Of a stretch of 64,000 nucleotides of DNA, positions 8,302 to 16,213 are shown piece by piece. How positions within the stretch are numbered: position 1 is the first letter of the stretch; each line of letters begins with the position of its first letter. A model generated the notes under the pieces. That model worked only from the letters and a program-made list of their open reading frames with translations, did no database searches and was not told the DNA's origin. The position numbers and the translations under genes were made by a program. The stretch comes from Nitrospira sp. UBA6493 (GTDB taxonomy: Bacteria; Nitrospirota; Nitrospiria; Nitrospirales; Nitrospiraceae): NCBI GenBank assembly GCA_002435325.1, contig DJMJ01000002.1, positions 46,540 through 110,539 of the forward strand, written 5' to 3'.

Positions 8302-9375
8302 ATGGTGAACAAAAAGATCTTTCATCGTCTAGTGGCCGCGTTTCTTGTCAGCTTGATCGCTGCCGGATTCGCCGTTGCCGAATCCGAGACCGATACGGCT
8401 TTGATACCAAAGGATATGGTCTACATCCCCTTCGGCTCATTCGTGATGGGGATTGACAAGGAGAACAATGGAGAAGCGAAAGGCCTGAAATCATTGTACG
8501 AAAAGCGAATGAAGTCGCCCATGTCCAAAGAAGCCTTCCACGATGAGGGGCCGTCTCATGAAGTCTTACTGGACGCATACTTCATCGATAAATATGAAAC
8601 CTCCAATAAATTGTTTGGGGAGTTCATCAAGGCCTCGGGTCATCCCGCTCCTGCCTATTGGGATGATCCACGCTTAAATAAGCCGGAGCATCCGGTAGTG
8701 GGGGTCAACTGGAATGATGCGAAGGCCTTCTGTGAGTGGGCTGGCAAGCGGCTACCGACCGAAGCTGAGTGGGAAAAAGCTGCTCGAGGTCCCCAGGCGT
8801 TCCGTTATCCCTGGGGCAATGAATTCGATTCTACGAAGGCCAACTATGGCGGCGAACAGTCTACGACGGTTCCGATCAATGCCTATTCCGAAGGCGTGAG
8901 CGCTTACGGGGTCTACAACATGGCGGGCAATGTATTTGAGTGGGTGCAGGACTGGTACGATCCCAATTATTACCGGAAGGTGGATAGACTTTCTCAGGTC
9001 AATCCGACGGGCCCCGACAAACCGATTTGGCTGGGTGGCACGGGAACCTATGTGGATCGATTAACCGTTGGAGAGAAGCGGGTTATTCGCGGCGGATCAT
9101 GGATTGCAGCGCAGGCGTCTCTCTCTGCAACGCATCGATTCTGGAACCATCCGCTGAATAACAGCTACGGAGTGGGTCTGGGATTCCGTTGTGCCAAAGA
9201 GGGGTCCCCCGCGATTGGGCTAAAGTTGGATGATCTCTATATTCAAGCGTTGATCAAGATGGGGAAGGAAGATTTCGCCGAGGCGGCACACCTGGTTCGC
9301 GAGGGGCTGACGCTGGATCCGAACAGTGTCCGTCTACTCGGTCTGCAAGCCCAACTGACTCGATTGTCCCAGTAA
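8302..9375 (+). CDS. Exported FGE-fold (SUMF1) protein, second paralogue
   Basis: The start at 8302 has a GAGGGA site 4-9 bases upstream; a GTG at 8290 lies inside that site. The 357-residue product has a signal peptide (AAFLVSLIAAGFAVAES) and the same FGE-fold motifs as the gene at 7182, sharing long stretches such as PAPAYWDDPRLNKP, with an extra segment (KGLKSLYEKRMKSP) near residue 60. RGGSWIAAQ again lacks the catalytic cysteines. The C-terminal 45 residues look like one TPR unit. It probably arose by tandem duplication and may act with its paralogue outside the cytoplasm. Confidence 0.82.
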   Translation: MVNKKIFHRLVAAFLVSLIAAGFAVAESETDTALIPKDMVYIPFGSFVMGIDKENNGEAKGLKSLYEKRMKSPMSKEAFHDEGPSHEVLLDAYFIDKYETSNKLFGEFIKASGHPAPAYWDDPRLNKPEHPVVGVNWNDAKAFCEWAGKRLPTEAEWEKAARGPQAFRYPWGNEFDSTKANYGGEQSTTVPINAYSEGVSAYGVYNMAGNVFEWVQDWYDPNYYRKVDRLSQVNPTGPDKPIWLGGTGTYVDRLTVGEKRVIRGGSWIAAQASLSATHRFWNHPLNNSYGVGLGFRCAKEGSPAIGLKLDDLYIQALIKMGKEDFAEAAHLVREGLTLDPNSVRLLGLQAQLTRLSQ

Positions 9376-9445
9376 ACCGGTTCTATGATCCATGGGTCGG
9401 AAGCAGACCGGCAGTATCAATAAGAGACGAGGAGAGCAATAAATC

Positions 9446-9832
9446 ATGGCCACAACCAACCGTTCAGGATGCACCTTGCTCAACGGTATCACACTGGCAG
9501 GAATGGCGATATTAGCGGTGTTATCGATGGGAGCCTCCCCAATGGATGCGTTGGTGAGTCCGCATCCTGATGCGGCCCATGCCGTGCATGATGCTGAACA
9601 CGCAGTTGATTACGCATGGGAAACCTATCATCGTGCCGCACTCGGAGGAACCGTCGCTTCACCTGATATCCAACTTATTGTGGAAGATCATCTGCATGAA
9701 TCACGGAGTCTGGTGATCAAGGCCAGAGAAGCTGCTGATCGAGGCGACCGCGAGTCGGTAGATAACTACTTGCGAGAAATCCAGCAGCATCTGAATGAAG
9801 CGATCAAGGGAAGTACGGAGACAAAGAAATGA
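9446..9832 (+). CDS. Exported His-rich helical protein, SmbP-like
   Basis: A 128-residue protein with a hydrophobic N-terminal segment (residues 15-30) and a mature helical region with regularly spaced His residues (HPDAAHAVHDAEHAVDYA, later DHLHES and QQHLNEA). This recalls the small periplasmic metal-binding protein SmbP of nitrifiers, although the repeats here are degenerate. The stop codon overlaps the next start (ATGA at 9829), so it is translationally coupled to the third FGE-fold gene. Copper or other metal binding is inference from composition. Confidence 0.6.
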   Translation: MATTNRSGCTLLNGITLAGMAILAVLSMGASPMDALVSPHPDAAHAVHDAEHAVDYAWETYHRAALGGTVASPDIQLIVEDHLHESRSLVIKAREAADRGDRESVDNYLREIQQHLNEAIKGSTETKK

Positions 9833-10668
9833 CAAGGCTCGCACCTTACCCAAAGCAGAAAATATTTATCGGCACTGGGATCTTACTCCTATGCGCCACA
9901 ATTCTGCTCCCCATGAACTCGGAGGCAATTGAGAAAGAGCTTGATCCTGTTCCTATGGTCACGATTCCTGCTGGCGTCTTCAAGATGGGCAACCAGGAAG
10001 GAGAAGGACGGACGGACGAATGGCCTCAGCGGGAGATTTATCTGGACGAATTTATGATCGATCAGGTGGAGGTGACAAACGAGCGATACATGAAATTCGT
10101 TCAGGCGACCGGACATCGAAATCCTCCCAATCCCTATGGGAACGGGCCTCTCATGTCGGCCAAAGGCATCGAGGATCTCCCTGTTGTGCAAGTGACCTGG
10201 TACGACAGCAAGACATATTGTGCCTGGGCCAAGAAGCGGCTGCCTACCGAAGCAGAATGGGAAAAAGCCGCTCGTGGCACCGACGGTCGTAAGTTTCCCT
10301 GGGGGAATGATCCTGCCACATCGAAGCGCACTAATTTTGATCGGGAATGGAGCGATCAAAAAACGTTATATCCGGTCGGGTCTCTTCCCGGAGGCGATTC
10401 CCCTTACGGAGTCAAGGATATGTCCGGAAATGCCCGTGAGTGGGTTTCAGACTGGTACGACGCCGACTATTACCAGCATGCGTCTGAACACAATCCGCAG
10501 GGCCCTGACAAGAAGGGCATAGTCCGATCCATTCGTGGAGGATCATGGCATAGTCCGATCGGGGACATCAGGGCTTCTGCGAGAGGGAAAGGCGGATTCG
10601 CGCTGCAAACTCACGGTACCGGTTTCCGTTGTGCTCGCGGTCTCGAGGGCGAGGTTCAGAAGAAATAG
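9829..10668 (+). CDS. FGE-fold (SUMF1) protein, third paralogue, signal-anchored
   Basis: A 279-residue protein starting in an ATGA overlap with the preceding gene. Residues 10-30 are a hydrophobic export or anchor segment. The FGE fold fills the rest: IPAGVFKMGN, DQVEVTNERY, VQVTWYDSKTYC, RLPTEAEWEKAARG, NAREWVSDW, IRGGSWHSP, GFRCARG. The two catalytic cysteines that follow GGSW in true FGE are missing. It is shorter than the two upstream paralogues because it lacks the TPR-like tail, and it is clearly more divergent. Coupling to the His-rich protein suggests a shared periplasmic job. Confidence 0.8.
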   Translation: MTRLAPYPKQKIFIGTGILLLCATILLPMNSEAIEKELDPVPMVTIPAGVFKMGNQEGEGRTDEWPQREIYLDEFMIDQVEVTNERYMKFVQATGHRNPPNPYGNGPLMSAKGIEDLPVVQVTWYDSKTYCAWAKKRLPTEAEWEKAARGTDGRKFPWGNDPATSKRTNFDREWSDQKTLYPVGSLPGGDSPYGVKDMSGNAREWVSDWYDADYYQHASEHNPQGPDKKGIVRSIRGGSWHSPIGDIRASARGKGGFALQTHGTGFRCARGLEGEVQKK

Positions 10669-10782
10669 ATGGTCGAGGGAATAGTGTGATTAAGTCCAAG
10701 GACAAGGGTGACAAGCAGGAGGCCGGTTTCTTGTTCCCGTCTGGGTGGCGCCGCGACTCCGCACGGCGTCTCTCGCTGAGGA

Positions 10783-10814
10783 GGACAGGCTCCTCCATCC
10801 GGAGGAACCTGTCC
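10783..10814. repeat. Inverted repeat in the leader of the photolyase cluster
   Basis: GGACAGGCTCCTCC (10783-10796) and GGAGGAACCTGTCC (10801-10814) pair over 14 positions with one mismatch around a 4-base ATCC loop. No T run follows, so it is not a classical terminator. It lies in the 284-base gap before the gene at 10953, in a stretch without a convincing gene. Confidence 0.6.
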
Positions 10815-10832
10815 CCTCGGTCGGCATCGAAA
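10804..10832 (+). promoter_or_regulatory. Possible ECF-type promoter of the photolyase/lipid cluster
   Basis: GGAACC (10804-10809), 17 bases, then TCGAAA (10827-10832) resembles a GGAAC/TC-type ECF sigma promoter, as would suit a singlet-oxygen or light response. The -35 lies in an inverted-repeat arm. This is a single weak match with no second site to support it. Confidence 0.25.
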
Positions 10833-10952
10833 GCGAGCCATAGGTATGAGATCGCGGTGTGGCGGGCTGATGGTCGGGGAGCACTCTATCGATTAACGGG
10901 ACGACTCGGGGCTGAAATGAAACGATCCAGTGTTCGATAAGGAGATGGAACG

Positions 10953-11870
10953 ATGCACATCGTTGTGACCGGCGGAACTGGATTCATCGGTCGGCCCCTG
11001 TGTTTGTCGCTTTCTGCGGAAGGCCATACCGTCACGGTTCTGACGAGAAGGCCGGTAGAGGCCCAACCGATGTTCGGCCCCGCTGTGACCGCTGTCGAGT
11101 GGAATGGGCGAGAGGTCGGATCGTGGGAGCAGTCGCTCGAAGGAGCCGATGCAATCATCAACCTCGCCGGCGCCCCCATCGCCGATGCCCGTTGGACGAC
11201 CGCGCGCAAACGCCTCCTTACCGACAGCCGCGTGCTCAGCACGCGCCTTTTGGTCGAGGCCCTGTCCCGTCGTTCTTCGAGACCCCCAACATTCATCAGC
11301 GCGTCCGGCATCGGTTATTATGGGGCTAGCGACGATCGTGTCTTGGATGAGGGAGCGGCCCGTGGCGAGGGATTTCTCGCAGACCTGTGTCTTGAGTGGG
11401 AAGCGGCTGCCCTTCGGGCTGCGCAGTTCGGGACGCGTGTGGTTCTCTTGCGGACCGGCATGGTCCTCGAACAGGACGGGGGCGCCTTGCCGAAGATGCT
11501 GCTGCCGTTCCGGCTGTTCGCGGGTGGCCCGATCATGCCGGGCACTCAGTGGGTCTCCTGGATCCACCGGCGTGATCACATCGGATTGATTCGTTGGGCG
11601 GTCAAGACGTCCGCGGTCACAGGTCCTCTCAATGCGGTGGCTCCGTCGCCTGTGACGATGAGCGAATTCAGTGAAACCCTTGGTAAGGTGTTACACAGGC
11701 CATCCTGGTTTCCCGTGCCGGGTGTGGCGCTGAGCGTGGCTCTGGGTGAACTGGGCACGCTGATGACGACGGGTCAGCGGGTGAGCCCGGCGAAGGCACT
11801 TTCCGATGGATACGTCTTCCAATACCCGACGCTGGAGCCGGCCTTACAGTCGATTCTTGCCAACAAGTGA
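10953..11870 (+). CDS. TIGR01777-family NAD(P)-dependent epimerase/dehydratase-like protein
   Basis: A 305-residue protein with the N-terminal Rossmann motif TGGTGFIG (residues 6-13), INLAGAPI, SASGIGYYG and a C-terminal conserved region (PFRLFAGGP, SWIHRRD). These mark the TIGR01777 branch of the SDR superfamily (YfcH-like), formerly called cell-division inhibitor SulA-like. The chemical reaction is not established. It opens the run of co-oriented genes with PDZ protein, photolyase and lipid-modifying enzymes, a neighbourhood in which this family is commonly found. AAGGAGA lies upstream of the ATG. Confidence 0.85.
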   Translation: MHIVVTGGTGFIGRPLCLSLSAEGHTVTVLTRRPVEAQPMFGPAVTAVEWNGREVGSWEQSLEGADAIINLAGAPIADARWTTARKRLLTDSRVLSTRLLVEALSRRSSRPPTFISASGIGYYGASDDRVLDEGAARGEGFLADLCLEWEAAALRAAQFGTRVVLLRTGMVLEQDGGALPKMLLPFRLFAGGPIMPGTQWVSWIHRRDHIGLIRWAVKTSAVTGPLNAVAPSPVTMSEFSETLGKVLHRPSWFPVPGVALSVALGELGTLMTTGQRVSPAKALSDGYVFQYPTLEPALQSILANK

Positions 11871-11882
11871 GGAGGAGCATCT

Positions 11883-12335
11883 ATGAAAATCACAAGCATT
11901 CAGATGGCGATTGGATTGATGATGGGACTTCTTTTCACGGGACCTGTCTGGGCTGCTGACCAACCCTCGAGCCAAGCGCCCTATGCGCATGGGGATGAAT
12001 CCTCTCTGCCCAATGGGGTGATCGGCGTCTCGCTCCAGGTCGGGGCCGAGCGGATCGGTGATCCCGCAGTGCTCTATGTCGGCATGGTTCATCCGGAGGG
12101 ACCGGCTCAACAGGCAGGGCTCAGTCATGGAGATGAGATTATCACCGTCGATGGAGTCGCAGTGGCGGGGAAGAGTTATGAGCAGGTGGTCAAGATGATT
12201 CGTGGGCAGGCGGGAACCGTCGTCAAGCTGGGGGTGAAGGGTGAAGGAGGTCTGCGGGACCTGTCGATAACCCGTGTGGCCAGCGACAAACTTCCGAAGG
12301 GCCCGATGGGATCGCACGGCGGCGCATCGAAATAG
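11883..12335 (+). CDS. Exported single-PDZ-domain protein
   Basis: A 150-residue protein with a signal peptide (cleavage after VWA near residue 22) and a GAGGAG ribosome site. Residues about 45-130 form a PDZ domain (IGVSLQVG, GPAQQAGLSHGDEIITVDGV, VKMIRGQAGT). There is no protease domain, so it is probably an adaptor or substrate-recognition module in the periplasm. It starts 12 bases after the epimerase gene and is likely co-transcribed with it. Confidence 0.75.
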   Translation: MKITSIQMAIGLMMGLLFTGPVWAADQPSSQAPYAHGDESSLPNGVIGVSLQVGAERIGDPAVLYVGMVHPEGPAQQAGLSHGDEIITVDGVAVAGKSYEQVVKMIRGQAGTVVKLGVKGEGGLRDLSITRVASDKLPKGPMGSHGGASK

Positions 12336-12394
12336 AAATCCAGCTCGAAGGCGTCGTGGTTGGGATTCCCTTGACTGGTTAAAGGGAGACGGAG

Positions 12395-12817
12395 ATGCGA
12401 GAGAGGCCAGTCGGTGTGGATATCAGATTATTGGGCGGGTTGTTTCTGATCGTCGGCACGGTCGATCTGGTTATCATCGTGCTGTTCCCGGCCTATGCCC
12501 TCAAGCTGTTTGGTATGGCTGTGACGGGGCCCGCCTCTTTCCTTGTCAAACTCCACTCCCCTTCCGTCCATTTGTTGATCGGTTACGGATTTCTCTGGTT
12601 GCGCCCCTGGGCCTGGGGATTGAGTCTGGCCTATGCCGGGTTTGGCATTGTCAGCGAGGCAATGAACCAGCTGGCCTTCGGATTTCATGTGGTCCGGTCC
12701 GGCTTTATGGCCACGACCCTCCTGTTTGTCCTCTACCTCATCTGGCGGCGGAGGCTCTTTGTCGATGAGCCCGCGCAGGAGAGTAAACAAAAACCGCTCT
12801 CACAGGAGCTGCTCTGA
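12395..12817 (+). CDS. Four-helix inner-membrane protein of unknown function
   Basis: A 140-residue protein with about four hydrophobic segments (LLGGLFLIVGTVDLVIIVLF; LLIGYGFLWL; GLSLAYAGFGIV; FMATTLLFVLYLIW) and a charged C-terminus. A GGAGA site precedes the ATG. Its TGA overlaps the photolyase start by one base (TGATG), which implies translational coupling. I do not recognise a named family. Membership of the light-response operon is inferred from the overlap. Confidence 0.65.
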   Translation: MRERPVGVDIRLLGGLFLIVGTVDLVIIVLFPAYALKLFGMAVTGPASFLVKLHSPSVHLLIGYGFLWLRPWAWGLSLAYAGFGIVSEAMNQLAFGFHVVRSGFMATTLLFVLYLIWRRRLFVDEPAQESKQKPLSQELL

Positions 12818-14262
12818 TGCGCGGTATCGTCTGGTTCAGGCGGGATCTCAGGCTTCACGATCAACCGGCCCTGACGGCCGCCTGCCGGGAGTGCGATGAG
12901 ATCATTCCCCTCTTTGTATTTGATGATTCCCTGTTACAGTCCCATGTGTTCGGGGCAGCCTGCGTGAATTTCATGTTGGGATGTCTTCAGGAACTGTCTA
13001 TGTCACTGGCCGAGCGAGGTGTGGTCCTGCGATGGCGTCGCGGCAACCCGGTGGAAGAAGTGGTGCGAGCCGCACGGGAATGGAAGGCCGATGCGTTGTA
13101 TTGGAACCGTGACTATGAGCCCGCGACAATCGAGCGCGACCGGGCCGTCCAGCAACGGCTGGCTCAGACGGGTGTCGTCGTTCGTACCTTCAAGGACCAT
13201 GTGGTGTTTGAGTCGGAAGAAATACGCGGCGCGACCGGTGACCCGCTGCAGCGATACAGTGCCTATCGCACCCGCTGGTGGGCCAAGTGGCAGGCGACGA
13301 AACCGTCGCCCCTCCCGATTCCCAGGGCCATGACAGCTTCAAAGAATGCAGTGTTCCCTGCCTCTCCTCCCCTTCCATCGGCATTGGAACTGGGCTACGA
13401 CCTCGTGACGCCATGGATTGAGCCCGGTGAACGGAATGCAAAGAAACGGTTGCAGTGGTTCATTGAGGGGCCCATACACACCTACGGCAATGGCCGGAAC
13501 ATGCCGGGCATCGACGGGAGCTCACGACTCTCCCCCCACTTTCGTTTCGGAACAGTATCAGCCTGTACGGCGATCTCTGCGGCGTTGGGCGCTTTCGCGA
13601 AGGGTGGGCGCGCATCGAGAGCGGATGTGATGATTTGGATCGATGAGCTGGTTTGGAGAGAATTCTTTCAGCAAGTGCTGTCGGCATTTCCCCGGGTGGT
13701 TAACGGTCCCTTCCGTAACGCGGCAGTTCCGCCAGCCCGTGAACCGGGGCCTGAACGGAACCGGCTGTTTCAGGCCTGGTGTGATGGCAAGACCGGCTTT
13801 CCGATCGTGGATGCGGGCATGCGGCAACTCAATCAGACGGGATGGATGCATAACCGCGTGCGGATGGTCGTAGCCTCCTTCCTCGTCAAGGATCTGCGGC
13901 TCGATTGGCAGAGCGGCGAGCGGTATTTCATGCAGCGCTTGCTGGATGCGGATGTGGCGGCCAATAACGGCAACTGGCAATGGTGCGCCGCGACCGGTAC
14001 GGATGCGATGCGCGGGTACCGCATTTTCAACCCGGTTCTGCAAAGCAAGAAGTTCGATCCGGACGGGGCCTACATCCGCGCCTATGTGCCGGAATTGTCC
14101 GGGGTGGCGACCAGGTGGATTCATGAGCCGCATGTGATGAGTCTTGATGAGCAGGGTCGTGTGGGATGCCGGATCGGCGCAGACTACCCGCTACCTCTCG
14201 TGGATCACGCACAGGCCCGCCGGGAATACCTGGATCTTGGCCAACAATTGGTGACCAGATGA
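12817..14262 (+). CDS. phrB: Deoxyribodipyrimidine photolyase
   Basis: A 481-residue cryptochrome/photolyase-family protein with an N-terminal alpha/beta antenna domain (IVWFRRDLRLHDQPAL) and a C-terminal FAD-binding helical domain. The latter shows TGFPIVDAGMRQL, TGWMHNRVRM, NNGNWQW and GYRIFNPVLQ, all typical of class I CPD photolyases. The Trp residues of the electron-transfer chain appear present. It uses blue light to split cyclobutane pyrimidine dimers. Overlaps link it to both neighbours (TGATG at the start, ATGA at the end), placing it in the middle of the light-response operon. Confidence 0.93.
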   Translation: MRGIVWFRRDLRLHDQPALTAACRECDEIIPLFVFDDSLLQSHVFGAACVNFMLGCLQELSMSLAERGVVLRWRRGNPVEEVVRAAREWKADALYWNRDYEPATIERDRAVQQRLAQTGVVVRTFKDHVVFESEEIRGATGDPLQRYSAYRTRWWAKWQATKPSPLPIPRAMTASKNAVFPASPPLPSALELGYDLVTPWIEPGERNAKKRLQWFIEGPIHTYGNGRNMPGIDGSSRLSPHFRFGTVSACTAISAALGAFAKGGRASRADVMIWIDELVWREFFQQVLSAFPRVVNGPFRNAAVPPAREPGPERNRLFQAWCDGKTGFPIVDAGMRQLNQTGWMHNRVRMVVASFLVKDLRLDWQSGERYFMQRLLDADVAANNGNWQWCAATGTDAMRGYRIFNPVLQSKKFDPDGAYIRAYVPELSGVATRWIHEPHVMSLDEQGRVGCRIGADYPLPLVDHAQARREYLDLGQQLVTR

Positions 14263-15212
14263 CGGCCGCACCGCTTCGTCTCGGGATCAGCCGCTGTCTC
14301 CTCGGAGACGAAGTACGGTTTGACGGGGGCCATAAGCGCGACAACTTCCTGACCGACGTGTTCGGCCGGTATGTGGAATGGGTTCCGGTCTGTCCTGAAG
14401 TGGAAGCCGGATTGGGCACGCCCCGGGAAGCGATGCGTCTGGTCGGCGATCCCGCCCATCCCCGGCTGCTGACAATCAAAAGCGGACAGGATCATACCCG
14501 GGCGCTGGAAAAGATGACGGTCAATCGTCTTGAGGAGCTTGGGGACCTGCACTTATCCGGGTTTGTGTTTAAGAGGGGCTCGCCGAGCTGTGGCGTCGAG
14601 CGGGTTCGTGTATACACCGAACAGGGGATGCCCAGCCGGAGTGGTGCCGGATTATTCGCGCGGGCCTATGTCGAACAGTTTCCGCTTATTCCGGTCGAGG
14701 AAGAAGGGCGGCTGAGCGATGCTCCGCTCAGAGAGAATTTTATCGAGCGGGTGTTTTGTTATCGCCGCTACCAGGATCTGCTTGAGAACGGCGTGACGAG
14801 GCAGAGGGTGGTAGAGTTCCACACGATTCACAAGTACCTGCTCATGGCCCATAGTATTCAGCATTACCAACTGCTCGGACGGCTGGTGGCTCAGCCAGAG
14901 CGGTACCGACCCAAAGAGCTGGCTCACCAGTATGGCGACCTCTTCATGAAGGCGCTGACCGTCAAGGCGACAGTGCGCAAGCACGTGAATGTGCTGCAGC
15001 ATATTCTGGGCTACTTTAAGGACCATTTGGGAACTCAGGAGAAAGCGGAGTTATTAGGCGTGATCGGGGATTATCATCAGGGACTCACGCCATTGATCGT
15101 GCCGCTCACGCTGATCAAACATTACGTTCATCTCTTCGATGTGGGCTATATCCGTGAGCAGGTCTATCTGAATCCGCATCCGAAGGAACTCATGTTGCGC
15201 AATCATGTGTAG
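14259..15212 (+). CDS. DUF523-DUF1722 fusion protein (YbgA-type C-terminus)
   Basis: The start at 14259 overlaps the photolyase stop (ATGA) and begins directly at the domain; the open frame reaches back to 14166. The 317-residue product has DUF523 (GISRCLLG, CPEVEAGLGTPREAM, SGFVFKRGSPSCGVERV; about 10-155) and DUF1722 (HTIHKYLLMAHS onward; about 190-310). Conserved cysteines suggest metal or thiol chemistry. The biochemical function is unestablished. DUF1722 proteins are repeatedly found beside photolyases, so a role in the photoreactivation response is likely but unproven. Confidence 0.85.
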   Translation: MTAAPLRLGISRCLLGDEVRFDGGHKRDNFLTDVFGRYVEWVPVCPEVEAGLGTPREAMRLVGDPAHPRLLTIKSGQDHTRALEKMTVNRLEELGDLHLSGFVFKRGSPSCGVERVRVYTEQGMPSRSGAGLFARAYVEQFPLIPVEEEGRLSDAPLRENFIERVFCYRRYQDLLENGVTRQRVVEFHTIHKYLLMAHSIQHYQLLGRLVAQPERYRPKELAHQYGDLFMKALTVKATVRKHVNVLQHILGYFKDHLGTQEKAELLGVIGDYHQGLTPLIVPLTLIKHYVHLFDVGYIREQVYLNPHPKELMLRNHV

Positions 15213-15224
15213 AGAGGAACCACC

Positions 15225-15596
15225 ATGCCGCATGTTGTCATAGAAGAAGCCGGAGATCTGCAGGGGCTTTATCAGGCCTTCGTTCCGATGATGCATCGGG
15301 CGGGGACCGACATTCTGAAAGTGCAGGAGTTTTATATCGGCCGGAGCGGGAAGGAAGCCTTGCTGGAGTCGGTGGCGATTGAACAGGGCGTCGCGCGCAG
15401 TTTCTTTGTCCAGCTCAAACGACATGAGCGTTCAATCACCGTGCGTCTCTTGCCGGCCACCGATCCTGAAAAGACTCCGGCAGTGAAGCAGGTGATGGCG
15501 ATGGTCGCCGGGTTCATTCGGACGGTGTGCCCAGCGAGTCACTATGGGAAGACTAATCTACAGGAGTATTTGAACGTGACGACCAGTTCAATGTGA
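15225..15596 (+). CDS. Hypothetical 123-residue cytoplasmic protein in the photolyase operon
   Basis: It starts 12 bases after the DUF523-DUF1722 gene with GAGAGGA upstream of the ATG. It has no signal peptide or membrane segment. The sequence (residues about 5-60) has an alternating strand/helix pattern, and a second half with basic residues and one Cys (TVCPASHYGK). I do not recognise the family. Its position in a co-directional run suggests co-expression with the photolyase. Confidence 0.6.
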   Translation: MPHVVIEEAGDLQGLYQAFVPMMHRAGTDILKVQEFYIGRSGKEALLESVAIEQGVARSFFVQLKRHERSITVRLLPATDPEKTPAVKQVMAMVAGFIRTVCPASHYGKTNLQEYLNVTTSSM

Positions 15597-15626
15597 GCAA
15601 AACAATTTACCAGGGGGAGACAGGAC

Positions 15627-16136
15627 ATGAAAGTCGAGAGACACGGTGTAATTCTAGTGGGGCACGGCGGGATTCCCAAGGGGTGCCCGCAGGATTTGGT
15701 GACGAGGCTGAAACGCTTGGAGGGACAGCGGCGCGCGGCTAAGCAACCAATGTCGGCAGAGGAACTCGAGTTGGATACCAAGATCCGCCAGTGGCCGAGG
15801 ACGCCGGAGACGGACCCCTATCAATCAGGACTTGAGGCGGTGGCTGCTCAGTTGCGAGCCAACTTAGGGGATGTCTTGTTCGCTGTCGCCTATAACGAGT
15901 TTTGCGCGCCGACGCTGGAAGAGTCCGTGGATGAACTCGCTAAGAAGGGAGCAACGCACATCACGGTCACGACGACCATGTTTACTCCTGGCGGTTCACA
16001 TTCGGAAGTCGAGATTCCGGAAATCCTCGACCATCTGCGGCCGCAGTATCCAGGAGTTGAACTCCGTTATGCCTGGCCGTTCGATCTTCAGCTGGTCGCG
16101 AGCACGTTGGCGGAACAGGTGAAGCGGTTTTCTTGA
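15627..16136 (+). CDS. CbiX/SirB-like chelatase-family protein
   Basis: A 169-residue protein with GGGGGAGA upstream. It carries the chelatase signature: ILVGHGG near the start (first metal-binding His), AYNEFCAPTLEESVDEL in the middle and MFTPGGSHSEVEIPEIL (second His). Family members insert Co, Ni or Fe into sirohydrochlorin-type tetrapyrroles. A 35-residue insertion after the first strand (RRAAKQPMSAEE...) is unusual for the short form. Its presence in a cluster whose candidate regulator binds B12 suggests a link to cobalamin supply, but that is inference. Confidence 0.78.
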   Translation: MKVERHGVILVGHGGIPKGCPQDLVTRLKRLEGQRRAAKQPMSAEELELDTKIRQWPRTPETDPYQSGLEAVAAQLRANLGDVLFAVAYNEFCAPTLEESVDELAKKGATHITVTTTMFTPGGSHSEVEIPEILDHLRPQYPGVELRYAWPFDLQLVASTLAEQVKRFS

Positions 16137-16213
16137 CGATGGCTAATATCGTATGAGGTCCTGAATTTGTTCTCGGTCTAGGTTACATCAACATACCTCG
16201 GAGGGAAAGTGTC

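Noticed and set aside
7182..10668. Formylglycine-generating enzymes for sulfatases
   Set aside because: The catalytic Cys pair after GGSW is missing in all three, and no sulfatase gene is present.
10629..10940. 103-residue open frame between the third FGE-fold gene and the epimerase
   Set aside because: It begins inside the preceding gene, is very Arg/Ser-rich, spans an inverted repeat and has no ribosome site.
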